Positions 8,892-17,284 of a DNA stretch of 64,000 nucleotides are shown piece by piece. The notes under the pieces were generated by a model, which did not search any database, was not told the origin of the DNA, and was given only the letters and a program-made list of their open reading frames with translations. Each line of letters begins with the position of its first letter. Position 1 is the stretch's first letter. The position numbers were made by a program, and so were the translations under genes. The DNA is from Gammaproteobacteria bacterium (lineage in GTDB: Bacteria > Pseudomonadota > Gammaproteobacteria > SZUA-152): positions 62,001 to 126,000 of the forward strand of contig JAOUJW010000007.1 in assembly GCA_029882975.1 (NCBI GenBank), given 5' to 3'.

Positions 8892-11288
8892 TTGCTGTGT
8901 CTATTGTGCAGACAAGGCAACGTTCGTGGCTACCAAAGAGTATTGCCACGCAAGCCTGTGTTAACAACGACTGTATTAATCGTGTCATTTTTTGCTGTGT
9001 TTCAGCTCGCTCGTGCCGAAGCTCAGTTTGAAACTCATATTGATTCCACCATTTATAAATTGGCAACGGAACACAACGACCGTTCCGCACAGTATTTGCT
9101 GGGTAAGAAATATCTATTGGGAAAATCCGTTGAGCGAAACATGGCCGAGGCCATTAAGTGGCTGGAACTGGCTGCCGCGCAAAATCACAAGAAAGCTCAA
9201 TATAGCTTGGGCAAGATGTACCTGTACGGCGAAGGCGTTGCTGCCAACTATATCTACGCTTTGGATTACCTATCCAAAGCCGCCAATGCCAACCATGTCG
9301 GGGCCCAATTTGAACTGGGCAATTATTACGCCATGGGTGTGGTCGGACCGAAGAACTATCAAAAGGCCGTCAAGTGGTATCGAGAAGCCGTTGATCGTCA
9401 ATTTGCACCGGCCATGTCGGCGCTGGGTAAAATCCTCTATGAAGGCAGCGGCGATGTACGCCAACAAACGATTGAAGCTCGTAAATTGCTGCAAGCCGCG
9501 GCCGATGCCGGAGAAACCGATGCAGTGGAATATCTCCGTAATGCCAAACAAAACGGTAATGTGATCGCCGCCACCGGTTCATCCGCACCCCAACCCACTT
9601 TAAGTGATTTGGAAATCAGGGCACAAAAAGGCGACAGCAATGCTCAATTTGAATTAGGCACCGCTTACCTCAACGGTGAACTGCTACGAAAAGACACCCT
9701 GGCCGCGGCAAAATGGTTTCGCATGGCCGCCAATGAAAGTCATCCGGATGCCCAATACCAACTGGCTATCATGTATCGCGACGGTGTGGGCGTGGCGCGC
9801 GACCCGGGTAAATCCAACTATTGGATGAAAGCTGCAGCAAAGGCGGGACACCTACTGGCCTTACGCCAGAACCTGGACGATTCCAACCCATTCACAGACG
9901 CCGGCATTGGCTCACAAGCACAAGCTGACCTGGATCCAGCTCCCAGTCTGACGGCCGGCTCACGTTTAAATCCCGCCGAAATGAACACACCTGACCTGCA
10001 AAGCGCAAGTCTCAACCCGGCGCTGGACCCTGAGCCCGTTGACGTAAAAAAAGCAGACAGCGATCCCCGCTTGGATTCCAATCCCGATATCCAGAACCAG
10101 TTGGATCGCAGCCTCAACACCCTGAGCACGGACAGCGCCATCGACCGTGATGGACCCAGCCGTCCGGATGCTCAATTTGCCTTAGGCATGAATCACCTCA
10201 ACGGGATCGGTGTTGATCGCAACCGTAACCTCGCCGTCTCCTGGCTCACCAAGGCTGCCAGCCAAAACTATGCGCGAGCCCAGTTTGCTTTGGGACAGCT
10301 GTATTTTTCCGGCGAACATTTTCCCATCAATACAACCAAAGCCAAAGAGTGGCTAATCAAAGCCGCCGACAACGGCCACGTAGAGGCTAACTTGCTATTG
10401 CAGGACATGCTCAACGGCGTGGCGACAGCACCGGATTCAAAAACCACTGATGTTGCCCTGACCAAGACCGATAAGCCGGGTGCTGATATAGCCCAACAAA
10501 ACCCGGCAGTTGCCCCCTTGATTCAAACCGCAACACTGGATCCGGATATTGGTATGGATCCCTCATTGCAGCGCACCAGCACCGATGCCGCCAATTTCGA
10601 CCGCGCACCAAGTCAACCATCCACGCAGTCCATAGGCCCCGCTACCCTGGAACCGGGCATAGCATTGGACCCGGTCTCCACACCCGTACAAAAGCTGTCG
10701 ACACAAAGAAGTTCCCGCGAAGCATTCACTCAAACAACGCTGGAAAGCACCAATCGCAGGCCAAGCCCCAGTGTGGCAGCAGCCGCTGCAAACCAAGCGG
10801 CCGCTCCAAGTGCGCCTCCCACCCAAGTGGCGTTTAACACCCCACCAAACAATCTACCCCCCATCAGTAATGTGAAACTACCGGACGCAGAACTGCAAAG
10901 AGCCGAACGGGGTGATAGCCAATCCCAATTTAAAATTGGTATGATTTATATACTGGGCAAAGGCAAACGCACCTCCCAGGACAAGCAACAAGGTATCAAA
11001 TGGTTAACCAAAGCCGCTGACAGTGACTACTTGGAGGCTCAACTAAAACTGGCCGAACTGTATTACAATGGCGAAGATATCGGGCAAAACTTTTCCGCGG
11101 CAGCCAAATGGTATGAAAAAGCGGCCCTCACCGGAGACAGTGACGCGCAATACACCATAGGCAATATGTATAAAGAAGGTTTGGGTGTGCAGCGGGATAA
11201 CAGCAAAGCCATTAAATGGCTACGCAAAGCAGCCAACCAAGGGCATCACATGGCAAAGAAAAGTCTGGGCGGCTGTCGCATCTGCTAG
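8892..11288 (+). CDS. Large exported Sel1-repeat protein
   Basis: Sel1 repeats are TPR-like helical pairs that mediate protein-protein contacts. This 798-residue protein has a signal-type hydrophobic segment (about residues 22-42, ending 'ARAEA'). About eleven Sel1 repeats lie in four blocks near residues 60-205, 240-325, 425-505 and 675-790, each with the signature 'AQ..LG..Y..G' then 'A..W...AA'. The blocks are joined by long Pro/Asp/Thr/Ser-rich linkers holding recurring 'LDPDIGMDP'-like phrases. The start is a TTG at 8892 with AAGGGGGG about 8 nt upstream; no in-frame ATG precedes the signal sequence. The partner is unknown. The outer-membrane protein gene follows after 79 nt. Confidence 0.82.
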   Translation: MLCLLCRQGNVRGYQRVLPRKPVLTTTVLIVSFFAVFQLARAEAQFETHIDSTIYKLATEHNDRSAQYLLGKKYLLGKSVERNMAEAIKWLELAAAQNHKKAQYSLGKMYLYGEGVAANYIYALDYLSKAANANHVGAQFELGNYYAMGVVGPKNYQKAVKWYREAVDRQFAPAMSALGKILYEGSGDVRQQTIEARKLLQAAADAGETDAVEYLRNAKQNGNVIAATGSSAPQPTLSDLEIRAQKGDSNAQFELGTAYLNGELLRKDTLAAAKWFRMAANESHPDAQYQLAIMYRDGVGVARDPGKSNYWMKAAAKAGHLLALRQNLDDSNPFTDAGIGSQAQADLDPAPSLTAGSRLNPAEMNTPDLQSASLNPALDPEPVDVKKADSDPRLDSNPDIQNQLDRSLNTLSTDSAIDRDGPSRPDAQFALGMNHLNGIGVDRNRNLAVSWLTKAASQNYARAQFALGQLYFSGEHFPINTTKAKEWLIKAADNGHVEANLLLQDMLNGVATAPDSKTTDVALTKTDKPGADIAQQNPAVAPLIQTATLDPDIGMDPSLQRTSTDAANFDRAPSQPSTQSIGPATLEPGIALDPVSTPVQKLSTQRSSREAFTQTTLESTNRRPSPSVAAAAANQAAAPSAPPTQVAFNTPPNNLPPISNVKLPDAELQRAERGDSQSQFKIGMIYILGKGKRTSQDKQQGIKWLTKAADSDYLEAQLKLAELYYNGEDIGQNFSAAAKWYEKAALTGDSDAQYTIGNMYKEGLGVQRDNSKAIKWLRKAANQGHHMAKKSLGGCRIC

Positions 11289-11367
11289 GGCTGGCACCAA
11301 GCATACTAAAAACGAAACCTGGGCCTGTGTTTACAAGGCTTATAATTAGAAGATTACGAGGGGCGTC

Positions 11368-12468
11368 ATGGGACGAATACTGCTATCCTTACTTACTTTT
11401 TCCATTTTGATATTACCACCGTCGGCACGGGCTCTGGAATTCAGCCTGTTCGGCGATGTGTCTTTTACGTCTCACGACGGTGAGCAGTCCTTTGGCATTG
11501 GTTCCTTTAACCTCATTGCCGATCAACACGTGAGTGAAACCAGCTCCATCACTACGGACCTTATTTTCCAAACCGGTGAGCACGGCATTGAGGTGGAACT
11601 GGAACGCTTTAAAATTACCAAGGAGACTGAACTGGCCAATGTCACCATGGGCCGATTCCATAAAACCCTGGGTTTCTGGAATCACAACTTCAATCACGGC
11701 TCTCTATCGCAAGACACCGCTTCGCGGCCTTTCTTTTTGGAATTGGACAACTCCCACGAAGGTATTTTCCCTGCGCACATGGTAGGACTGTTGCTGGGTA
11801 AAGAGCGAGAAAACTATAGCTGGCAATTTGCCTATGGTAATAACGCCGGCATGAATACCGAGGAAGCGGCCTTGGCAGCCGGTTCCGGTGGGGAAATGCA
11901 CGGTGAAATGGAGTCCTTGAACCGTAGCGATCCCAGCGGCGATAAAGCCTATGCGTTTCGCGGCACCTACCGTGTTAATAACGATATGGAAGTGGGCATG
12001 TTCCTCATGGCCAACAATATCGTTGAAACCGGCGGCGAAGATGGAGCCACCGCTCTGACCACCCATGGCAATATCCTGTTTACCCAAAATGTGGTGGGCT
12101 TCGACGCCAGTTACAATAAAGAAAAATTTTATGTATTCGGTGAATACTATAATGTAAGCTATGAGGATAACCCCTTCATTGCCGGTTTCAATACCGCTTC
12201 GTATACCGCTGACGCTTTCTATGTACAGGGAGGCTATCGATATTCCAGCGACATCCGCATTGCCTTGCGGTATGAAAATTTGAGTTTTGGGGACAATGCC
12301 ACCTTTCTGCAATTTCACGAGTTGGTTCCGCAAACTCGAACCATCGTCGCTGTTAACTACCGCATTGAAGAAAGTAATTCCTTGCGCTTTGAAATGCAGA
12401 ACATTTCTCCGCAAGGGGGTGGTGGTGAATCCTCCATTACCATTCAGTGGTTCTTCTATTTGCTGTAA
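11368..12468 (+). CDS. Outer-membrane beta-barrel (porin-like) protein
   Basis: The product has a signal peptide (residues 1-22, 'PPSARA') and then alternating amphipathic strands rich in Tyr, Phe, Gly and Asn throughout its 366 residues. It ends in 'SITIQWFFYLL', close to the aromatic C-terminal pattern used for barrel assembly. The N-terminal half ('MGRFHKTLGFWNHNFNHG') resembles porin-like proteins of unknown substrate. A Glu/Gly/Met-rich loop at about 165-190 may be surface-exposed. GAGGGG lies before the ATG. No transport partner is nearby, so function remains general permeability or an unidentified uptake role. Confidence 0.75.
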   Translation: MGRILLSLLTFSILILPPSARALEFSLFGDVSFTSHDGEQSFGIGSFNLIADQHVSETSSITTDLIFQTGEHGIEVELERFKITKETELANVTMGRFHKTLGFWNHNFNHGSLSQDTASRPFFLELDNSHEGIFPAHMVGLLLGKERENYSWQFAYGNNAGMNTEEAALAAGSGGEMHGEMESLNRSDPSGDKAYAFRGTYRVNNDMEVGMFLMANNIVETGGEDGATALTTHGNILFTQNVVGFDASYNKEKFYVFGEYYNVSYEDNPFIAGFNTASYTADAFYVQGGYRYSSDIRIALRYENLSFGDNATFLQFHELVPQTRTIVAVNYRIEESNSLRFEMQNISPQGGGGESSITIQWFFYLL

Positions 12469-12526
12469 TCTCTACTTTGACAACACCGGTATCGAGCCGG
12501 CGGTTCATCGTTCATAGCGATTAAAA

Positions 12527-12566
12527 AAATTCTACCTGGTGGAATACACAAGTTTTTCCACCAGGC
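12527..12566 (-). terminator. Rho-independent terminator of the DUF1223 gene
   Basis: CCTGGTGGAA (12535-12544) and TTCCACCAGG (12556-12565) form a perfect 10-bp stem with an 11-nt loop. On the minus strand it is followed within a few bases by seven T. It lies just past the stop codon of the leftward DUF1223 gene. Confidence 0.85.
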
Positions 12567-12579
12567 AGGAGTCATAAAC

Positions 12580-13371
12580 TCACGATTGTATCCAGCCACC
12601 TGCCGCCTGAAGCGGTTCAGGGTCATTACCGCGGGTGACCCAAAAGATCAGTGCTTTAAAACCATCGCCGTCACGGAATGTGGGAGCATAGTTTAAACGC
12701 CACTCAGGATCCGGTTTGTCGACATTACTTGTACCGACGGTTGTGGCCGGAAACCGGTCCCAGCTTAGCGCCACAAAATCATGGGCCAAGGTTTTACCCT
12801 GATTTTCTCCACTGGGCACCTGCGTCTGCAAATCAAAACCCAGAGCCACGACATGCAGCTGATAATCTGCACTTGTTGTGGTGCCATGCGGAGAATACCC
12901 GGCTTTGAGGGTATTACCATCCCAATGCACCCGAAGTACGCCGCCCTTTGAAAACTTTGCATTGTTACCGGGCTTTGCCCTCTCCTCTGTCGCAGATGGC
13001 AATATGCGCGGCCGAAACCAACCGCGCCACTCCCTGCCATTGAGGAAAAATCCGGGGGTATAGACGCTTCCTGCGTACCCGTGACGAGCATATTGACGTT
13101 GTCGTTGGGAAAATCGTGCTTGGGAAAACGGATCCTGCCAACCCAGATAGTTCCAATAATCCACATGAAAAGCCACCGGGACCAGAGTCTGCCATAAAGC
13201 CGGGTCCTGCCGCAGTTGGCGCAGCCACCGGTCTGCCGGAGGACAACTGCTGCACCCTTCGGAAGTATACAGCTCCAACAATCGTACCTGCTCTTGCGAA
13301 CTTTGCAGCTGTAACGAAGCAGCAGAACAAGCTCCTGATAATAAAAACAAAATTAAAAATACGCGGGCCAT
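12580..13371 (-). CDS. DUF1223 thioredoxin-fold exported protein
   Basis: This 263-residue protein carries the DUF1223 hallmark 'LYTSEGCSSCPPADRWL', a thioredoxin-like fold with a CxxC pair, near residue 40. Its signal peptide ('MARVFLILFLLSGACSA') places it in the periplasm; the Cys there could make it a lipoprotein, but the box is imperfect. The family has no assigned substrate. The start at 13371 is chosen because AGGAGG lies 6 nt upstream; a start six codons earlier would break the signal peptide. It stands alone and ends at a strong terminator. Confidence 0.87.
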   Translation of the reverse strand: MARVFLILFLLSGACSAASLQLQSSQEQVRLLELYTSEGCSSCPPADRWLRQLRQDPALWQTLVPVAFHVDYWNYLGWQDPFSQARFSQRQRQYARHGYAGSVYTPGFFLNGREWRGWFRPRILPSATEERAKPGNNAKFSKGGVLRVHWDGNTLKAGYSPHGTTTSADYQLHVVALGFDLQTQVPSGENQGKTLAHDFVALSWDRFPATTVGTSNVDKPDPEWRLNYAPTFRDGDGFKALIFWVTRGNDPEPLQAAGGWIQS

Positions 13372-13530
13372 GGGACACCTCCTATGCACTATTCTAGGAC
13401 AGGCTCATCACAAATCTTTCACGGCAAGGACCAATCGGCAGGGGACGTGCTATAATTCGAGCAAACATGGTCGCATTCAGGCACATTCTTTTTATAAACA
13501 ATGGGTTACTGATTTCTCACTTGACTTAAA

Positions 13531-14847
13531 ATGAAATTATCCCCCGATTCTCAACGCACTCCGTCCCTATCCATTACCTACATTTTGATTTTTACAATCG
13601 GTCTGGCCTGTATGACCGTAGCCGGCTATTTTTTGATTGAAGGCTTGTCGCAATTTTCCGGCAGTGATGGCGCGCGACGCATGCTCATTGTCGGCGGTGT
13701 GTTATTTCAGCTTACGGAATCCATTTGTTTTATCGCCGCATCGGCATTGACATACCACTCGCTGCGCTGGCGCTACATTTTATTAACACTGGGTATAATT
13801 TTGTTTAGCTTCTCCATTGCCGTGATGACGCTGGCGCAAAAAACCGCCCTGCAAACCGGCGAGGCCCAGGCCAATGCCATTGATGAAAAACGCGAACACA
13901 TCCGCCGCCAGATCCAGAGCCTGGAACAAGTCATCGGCAGTTACCGTTTCAATGCGGAAAAACAAAGCAAGTCCATATATAAAGACAGCCGCGCCATGGG
14001 ACAGGATTCCATCAACCGGGCAGCAGAAATGGAAGAGAAAAAAATTAAATTATCCGAACAACTGTTTCAGCTCAACCTGCAACGACGTCAAACATCGTCC
14101 GACTTTTTTAAACGCCTGGAAGAAATCACGGGTTTTACCGCCAAAACCACCGAATTTTATTTCCTGGTGATTCGGTCCCTGTTGCTGGAACTCAGTGGTA
14201 TTATTTTAATGTCCTTTGGCGCCAATTTACGCGCCTACAACAAATTGGTTGCGGACGCCAAACAAGTGGATATTGAAGCCACCATTGCCAAACGAACCAT
14301 ACCCAAACCCGCCAACCCAAATCCCACAATGGCGACTCTCACAGACACGAAACCGGCGATTGAAAACAGTGAGACCGGGACAAACAAACCTGTTGAACCG
14401 GCTCAAGCTTCTTTAGCAGAGGAACCTAAACTGGAACCAAGCGTATCCGTAAAAACAACACCCGAAACAACACCCGAAACAACACCCGTAACAACACCCG
14501 TAACAACACCCGTAAAAAAACCGCCCTTAGTGCGACCACGGCAAGTACAAACTCATCCCAATGTCGCTGCGACCAGGCAACCAAGCATCATTGACGGCAG
14601 TGACCCCAGTGACGAAGAAACCATCGCTGCCACTGACCCCACTGAAGCAATACCCCACATTCCCAATCAACCCTTGGATTTAATCTGTAATATGGCGGCA
14701 GATTTATTCGAACAAAATATTATTGGCAACTTGAAAGCCCAAACCATTCAAGCCGGTTTGGCAAAACATTGCCATAAAAAAGTCAGTGAAGAACAAGCTC
14801 GCATAGTTTCAAAAATTCTCACCAGCCGTTTGGAAGAAACTTGTTAG
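13531..14847 (+). CDS. Unrecognised membrane protein with coiled coil and Thr/Pro-rich tail
   Basis: I do not recognise this 438-residue protein. Hydrophobic segments lie near residues 14-36, 50-73 and 78-98, followed by a charged, probably coiled-coil stretch (about 110-185), then a fourth membrane segment (about 202-222). The rest is a low-complexity Pro/Thr/Lys region holding five TTPE/TTPV tandem units, ending in a compact conserved-looking domain (about 385-438, with two Cys and 'LDLICNMAADLFEQ'). The layout suggests an inner-membrane scaffold with a disordered tail and a terminal docking domain, which is inference. The ribosome-binding site is weak. Confidence 0.7.
   Translation: MKLSPDSQRTPSLSITYILIFTIGLACMTVAGYFLIEGLSQFSGSDGARRMLIVGGVLFQLTESICFIAASALTYHSLRWRYILLTLGIILFSFSIAVMTLAQKTALQTGEAQANAIDEKREHIRRQIQSLEQVIGSYRFNAEKQSKSIYKDSRAMGQDSINRAAEMEEKKIKLSEQLFQLNLQRRQTSSDFFKRLEEITGFTAKTTEFYFLVIRSLLLELSGIILMSFGANLRAYNKLVADAKQVDIEATIAKRTIPKPANPNPTMATLTDTKPAIENSETGTNKPVEPAQASLAEEPKLEPSVSVKTTPETTPETTPVTTPVTTPVKKPPLVRPRQVQTHPNVAATRQPSIIDGSDPSDEETIAATDPTEAIPHIPNQPLDLICNMAADLFEQNIIGNLKAQTIQAGLAKHCHKKVSEEQARIVSKILTSRLEETC
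14455..14515 (+). repeat. 12-bp tandem repeat coding for TTPE/TTPV units
   Basis: The unit ACAACACCCGAA or ACAACACCCGTA is repeated five times head to tail inside the membrane-protein gene. Each copy adds four residues (TTPE or TTPV), so copy-number changes keep the frame. Confidence 0.85.
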
Positions 14848-14869
14848 GATGGCCCGAAAAACGGTGGGT

Positions 14870-15100
14870 TTAACCCAGACTGTCCAGTTCCGGACCCATA
14901 ATATAGTCCACCGTTGCAAAACCTTTTTCTTCGAGCAACTCCTCCAGTTCCTCATAGGAACCCGACCCCTGTTCCTGATACGCAGCGATTAATCCCGTGG
15001 CATTACGAAACGCTTCGTGTTCTTCCATATCCTCCGGAATGCTCAGCAAGCGAATATTACGAAATTCACGACTGGGGAGGATCATTAATTTTATTTTCAT
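14870..15100 (-). CDS. Small acidic hypothetical protein
   Basis: This 76-residue protein has no recognised domain. It starts 'MKIKLMILPSREFRNIRLLS' and continues with an acidic, helix-favouring segment ('SYEELEELLEEKGFATVDY'). There is no signal peptide or membrane segment. GGAG lies about 7 nt before the ATG and the codon pattern matches its neighbours, which supports a real gene. It lies alone between a rightward membrane-protein gene and leftward RNase Z. Confidence 0.6.
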   Translation of the reverse strand: MKIKLMILPSREFRNIRLLSIPEDMEEHEAFRNATGLIAAYQEQGSGSYEELEELLEEKGFATVDYIMGPELDSLG

Positions 15101-15197
15101 GTAAAACTCCGATTCACGCTGGAATCAAAAGTATAACACAGTAAAACCGATGCGCAGTGCAGCCAATCAAGACTCACCCGCGCGGCACAAACAAGCA

Positions 15198-16151
15198 TCA
15201 GAGTTTTATCAACTCTCCTTCTTTTAACTGGAAAGTATCCAGATCACTGGCCAAATGCAGATTTCCGGAGAACGCTTGCCGTGCCTCCGTTTCCAACTGT
15301 AACAATGCCTCCGCGTTTTCACGACCATGGTAACGCGGACTAAAGTGGGTAAGCACCAGATTCTTCACACCTGCCGCTTGTGTGTAAGCGGCAATACCGG
15401 CCGCGCTGCTATGCCCATAATCACGCTTGGAAGCTTTTAGCGTCGCTTCATCGTAGGTCGCCTCATGAATAATCACATCCAATTCCTCTGCCGCACTCAA
15501 TAATTGCGGCGAATCGTTATCACCACCGACCAGCACCCGTTGTTGTTGCACAAAGGACACAATGTAATCGGCACTCTTGAGCGTGGTGCCATCTTCTAAA
15601 TCCACGTCCATGCCGCTTTGTAATCGCCCCCACAACGGACCGGCCGGTACTCCTTGTTGTTGTAACTTAAGGGTCAACAAGCGGGTTTTTTTCCGGCCGG
15701 CAGTAAAACAATAGGCATAAGAAGGAACCCGATGCGATAACTCTACCCGGCTCACGTCCATACCGGCGGCGCTGATACTATCTTGCAGCGAACTCACATC
15801 AATGAAAGATAATTCGTAGTTCAAATTAAGACAGGTAGCACGGAGGGCTGCATCCAAAAAATGTTTTAGCGGTGCCGGTCCGACAACTACCAAAGGAAGC
15901 CGGCGAGCATTCATCGCCGCACTGGCCAACAAGCCCGGCAGACCGAAACAATGATCGCCGTGAACGTGGGTGATAAATATCGCTTCTAACTTAGCCAGGG
16001 AATACGATGTACGTAACAATTGGTGCTGTGTTGCCTCACCACAATCCACCAGGCACCAGGACTTTTTATCATCACAGCGTATGGCTAGACCGGATACGTT
16101 TCGACTGGTAGTGGGTACGCCGGAAGAGGTTCCTAAAAACGTGAACTGCAT
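15198..16151 (-). CDS. rnz: Ribonuclease Z
   Basis: RNase Z cuts the 3' trailer from tRNA precursors using two zinc ions. The 317-residue chain begins 'MQFTFLGTSSGVPTTSRN' as in the ElaC class. It has the metallo-beta-lactamase motif 'THVHGDHCFGLPG' near residue 60, the later ligands in 'VGGDND' and 'HEATYDEATLKASKRDYGHSSA', and the final His in 'LTHFSPRYHG'. The length fits the short bacterial form. The acylphosphatase gene lies 42 nt upstream on the same strand. Confidence 0.95.
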   Translation of the reverse strand: MQFTFLGTSSGVPTTSRNVSGLAIRCDDKKSWCLVDCGEATQHQLLRTSYSLAKLEAIFITHVHGDHCFGLPGLLASAAMNARRLPLVVVGPAPLKHFLDAALRATCLNLNYELSFIDVSSLQDSISAAGMDVSRVELSHRVPSYAYCFTAGRKKTRLLTLKLQQQGVPAGPLWGRLQSGMDVDLEDGTTLKSADYIVSFVQQQRVLVGGDNDSPQLLSAAEELDVIIHEATYDEATLKASKRDYGHSSAAGIAAYTQAAGVKNLVLTHFSPRYHGRENAEALLQLETEARQAFSGNLHLASDLDTFQLKEGELIKL

Positions 16152-16193
16152 ATCAGCCGGTGTCCGTCATTATCCTTGTTAACCACGTAATTG

Positions 16194-16466
16194 TTACGCA
16201 ATATTAAATCCTTTTGGTGGACTGGGTAACTCCACCACTTGACAACTCACGTCTGTTACCTGAGCAAGCTGTGGCCCCTGCCACAACCAGTCTTTGAGTT
16301 GCTGAACCGCGTCTGCATCGCCACAGGCCAGCACTTCCACTGTACCATCTGCCAGGTTATGGGCATAACCTGTTATTCCCAGGCCAAGAGCTTTTTCCCG
16401 AGTCGATCCCCGAAACCATACCCCTTGTACTTTGCCACTGACACGGCACTTTTGACAACTATCCAT
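16194..16466 (-). CDS. acyP: Acylphosphatase
   Basis: Acylphosphatase hydrolyses carboxyl-phosphate bonds in small molecules. The 90-residue protein holds the signature 'VSGKVQGVWFRGSTREKA' with the catalytic Arg, and 'GITGYAHNLADGTVEVLACG' with the catalytic Asn. The start is the ATG at 16466 or the GTG one codon earlier. Two head-to-tail copies of GATGGATAGTTGT lie here, so an extra ATG upstream opens a frame that stops after five codons. Confidence 0.93.
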   Translation of the reverse strand: MDSCQKCRVSGKVQGVWFRGSTREKALGLGITGYAHNLADGTVEVLACGDADAVQQLKDWLWQGPQLAQVTDVSCQVVELPSPPKGFNIA

Positions 16467-16507
16467 CACAACTATCCATCACAATGATCCATCGCCATCA
16501 TCCACAC

Positions 16508-17284
16508 TCAAGGCAGGACCACGGTCACTTTGCGGCCGGTACGGTAGAATTGGCCTTTACTGGAGAACTTTACTTTCACTGCGTAACGATTGGATTGGGG
16601 AAAAGGCTCATATGCCACTTCTGAAACCGTTGCCTTGATTCTGGACTTACCGACAAGAATAGTAACTTTCGTGCCCATTTTCACCTTGGGTAAAGCAGAA
16701 CCGGTTACAACGAACTCTGCCGCCATGGTGTCGGTCGCCGCCACCTCTAACAAGGTAAGCGCGGTTTGACTGCTGACCACCGTTTGACCCGGTGTCGCTT
16801 GAAGCGCCACAACAACGCCATCAAAAGGCGCAGTGATCTTACTGTAGTGTAACTCGTACTCAGCTAATGCCGCTGTCTTTTTAGCATGACTGAATGCAGC
16901 CAGGCTTTTTTCATACTGGATGTGCGCGGCTTCCAACTCATGATTGGACAACAAGGTGCGCTCATATAGCTCAATATTACGCTCCAACTCCTGTTTGGCT
17001 TCTTTGTTTAAACGCTCCTGGTATTTCAAATTCACCATGGCATATTCGGACTGAGCCTGGAACACCCGAGCATCCAATGACAATAACACATCACCTGCTT
17101 TTACCCGATCTCCTGCTTGCACTTTGATTTCAGCCACCACTCCGTTTACAGGAACGCTAAGCGCGGCTTTTTGGTACCAATTAATCCGGGCTTCCACTTC
17201 CTCTGCCAGAACCACGTCGCCGAGCCACAACAGGCCAATCAGTATGGCCACCGGCTTAGCCGCTTTTGACTTACTTAGTTTCAC
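16508..17284 (-). CDS. HlyD/RND-type periplasmic adaptor (membrane fusion protein)
   Basis: Adaptor proteins bridge an inner-membrane pump to a TolC channel. The 258-residue chain has an N-terminal signal segment ('AILIGLLWLGDVVLAEE'), a biotinyl-lipoyl half-motif ('SVPVNGVVAEIKVQAGDRVKAGDVLLSLD'), a helical hairpin (about 78-140), the second lipoyl half ('YSKITAPFDGVVVALQATPGQTV') and a beta-barrel domain. It is short for the family. It overlaps the upstream TolC-like gene by 14 nt, so the two are coupled. No RND, ABC or MFS pump gene follows, which is unusual. Confidence 0.86.
   Translation of the reverse strand: MKLSKSKAAKPVAILIGLLWLGDVVLAEEVEARINWYQKAALSVPVNGVVAEIKVQAGDRVKAGDVLLSLDARVFQAQSEYAMVNLKYQERLNKEAKQELERNIELYERTLLSNHELEAAHIQYEKSLAAFSHAKKTAALAEYELHYSKITAPFDGVVVALQATPGQTVVSSQTALTLLEVAATDTMAAEFVVTGSALPKVKMGTKVTILVGKSRIKATVSEVAYEPFPQSNRYAVKVKFSSKGQFYRTGRKVTVVLP

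Noticed and set aside
11704-12414. 236-codon minus-strand frame opposite the porin-like gene
   Set aside because: The plus-strand frame has a signal peptide and beta-barrel pattern; the opposite frame is a codon-bias shadow.
14455-14515. Short regular repeats that might suggest a CRISPR array
   Set aside because: The 12-bp units have no spacers and encode an in-frame TTPE/TTPV repeat.
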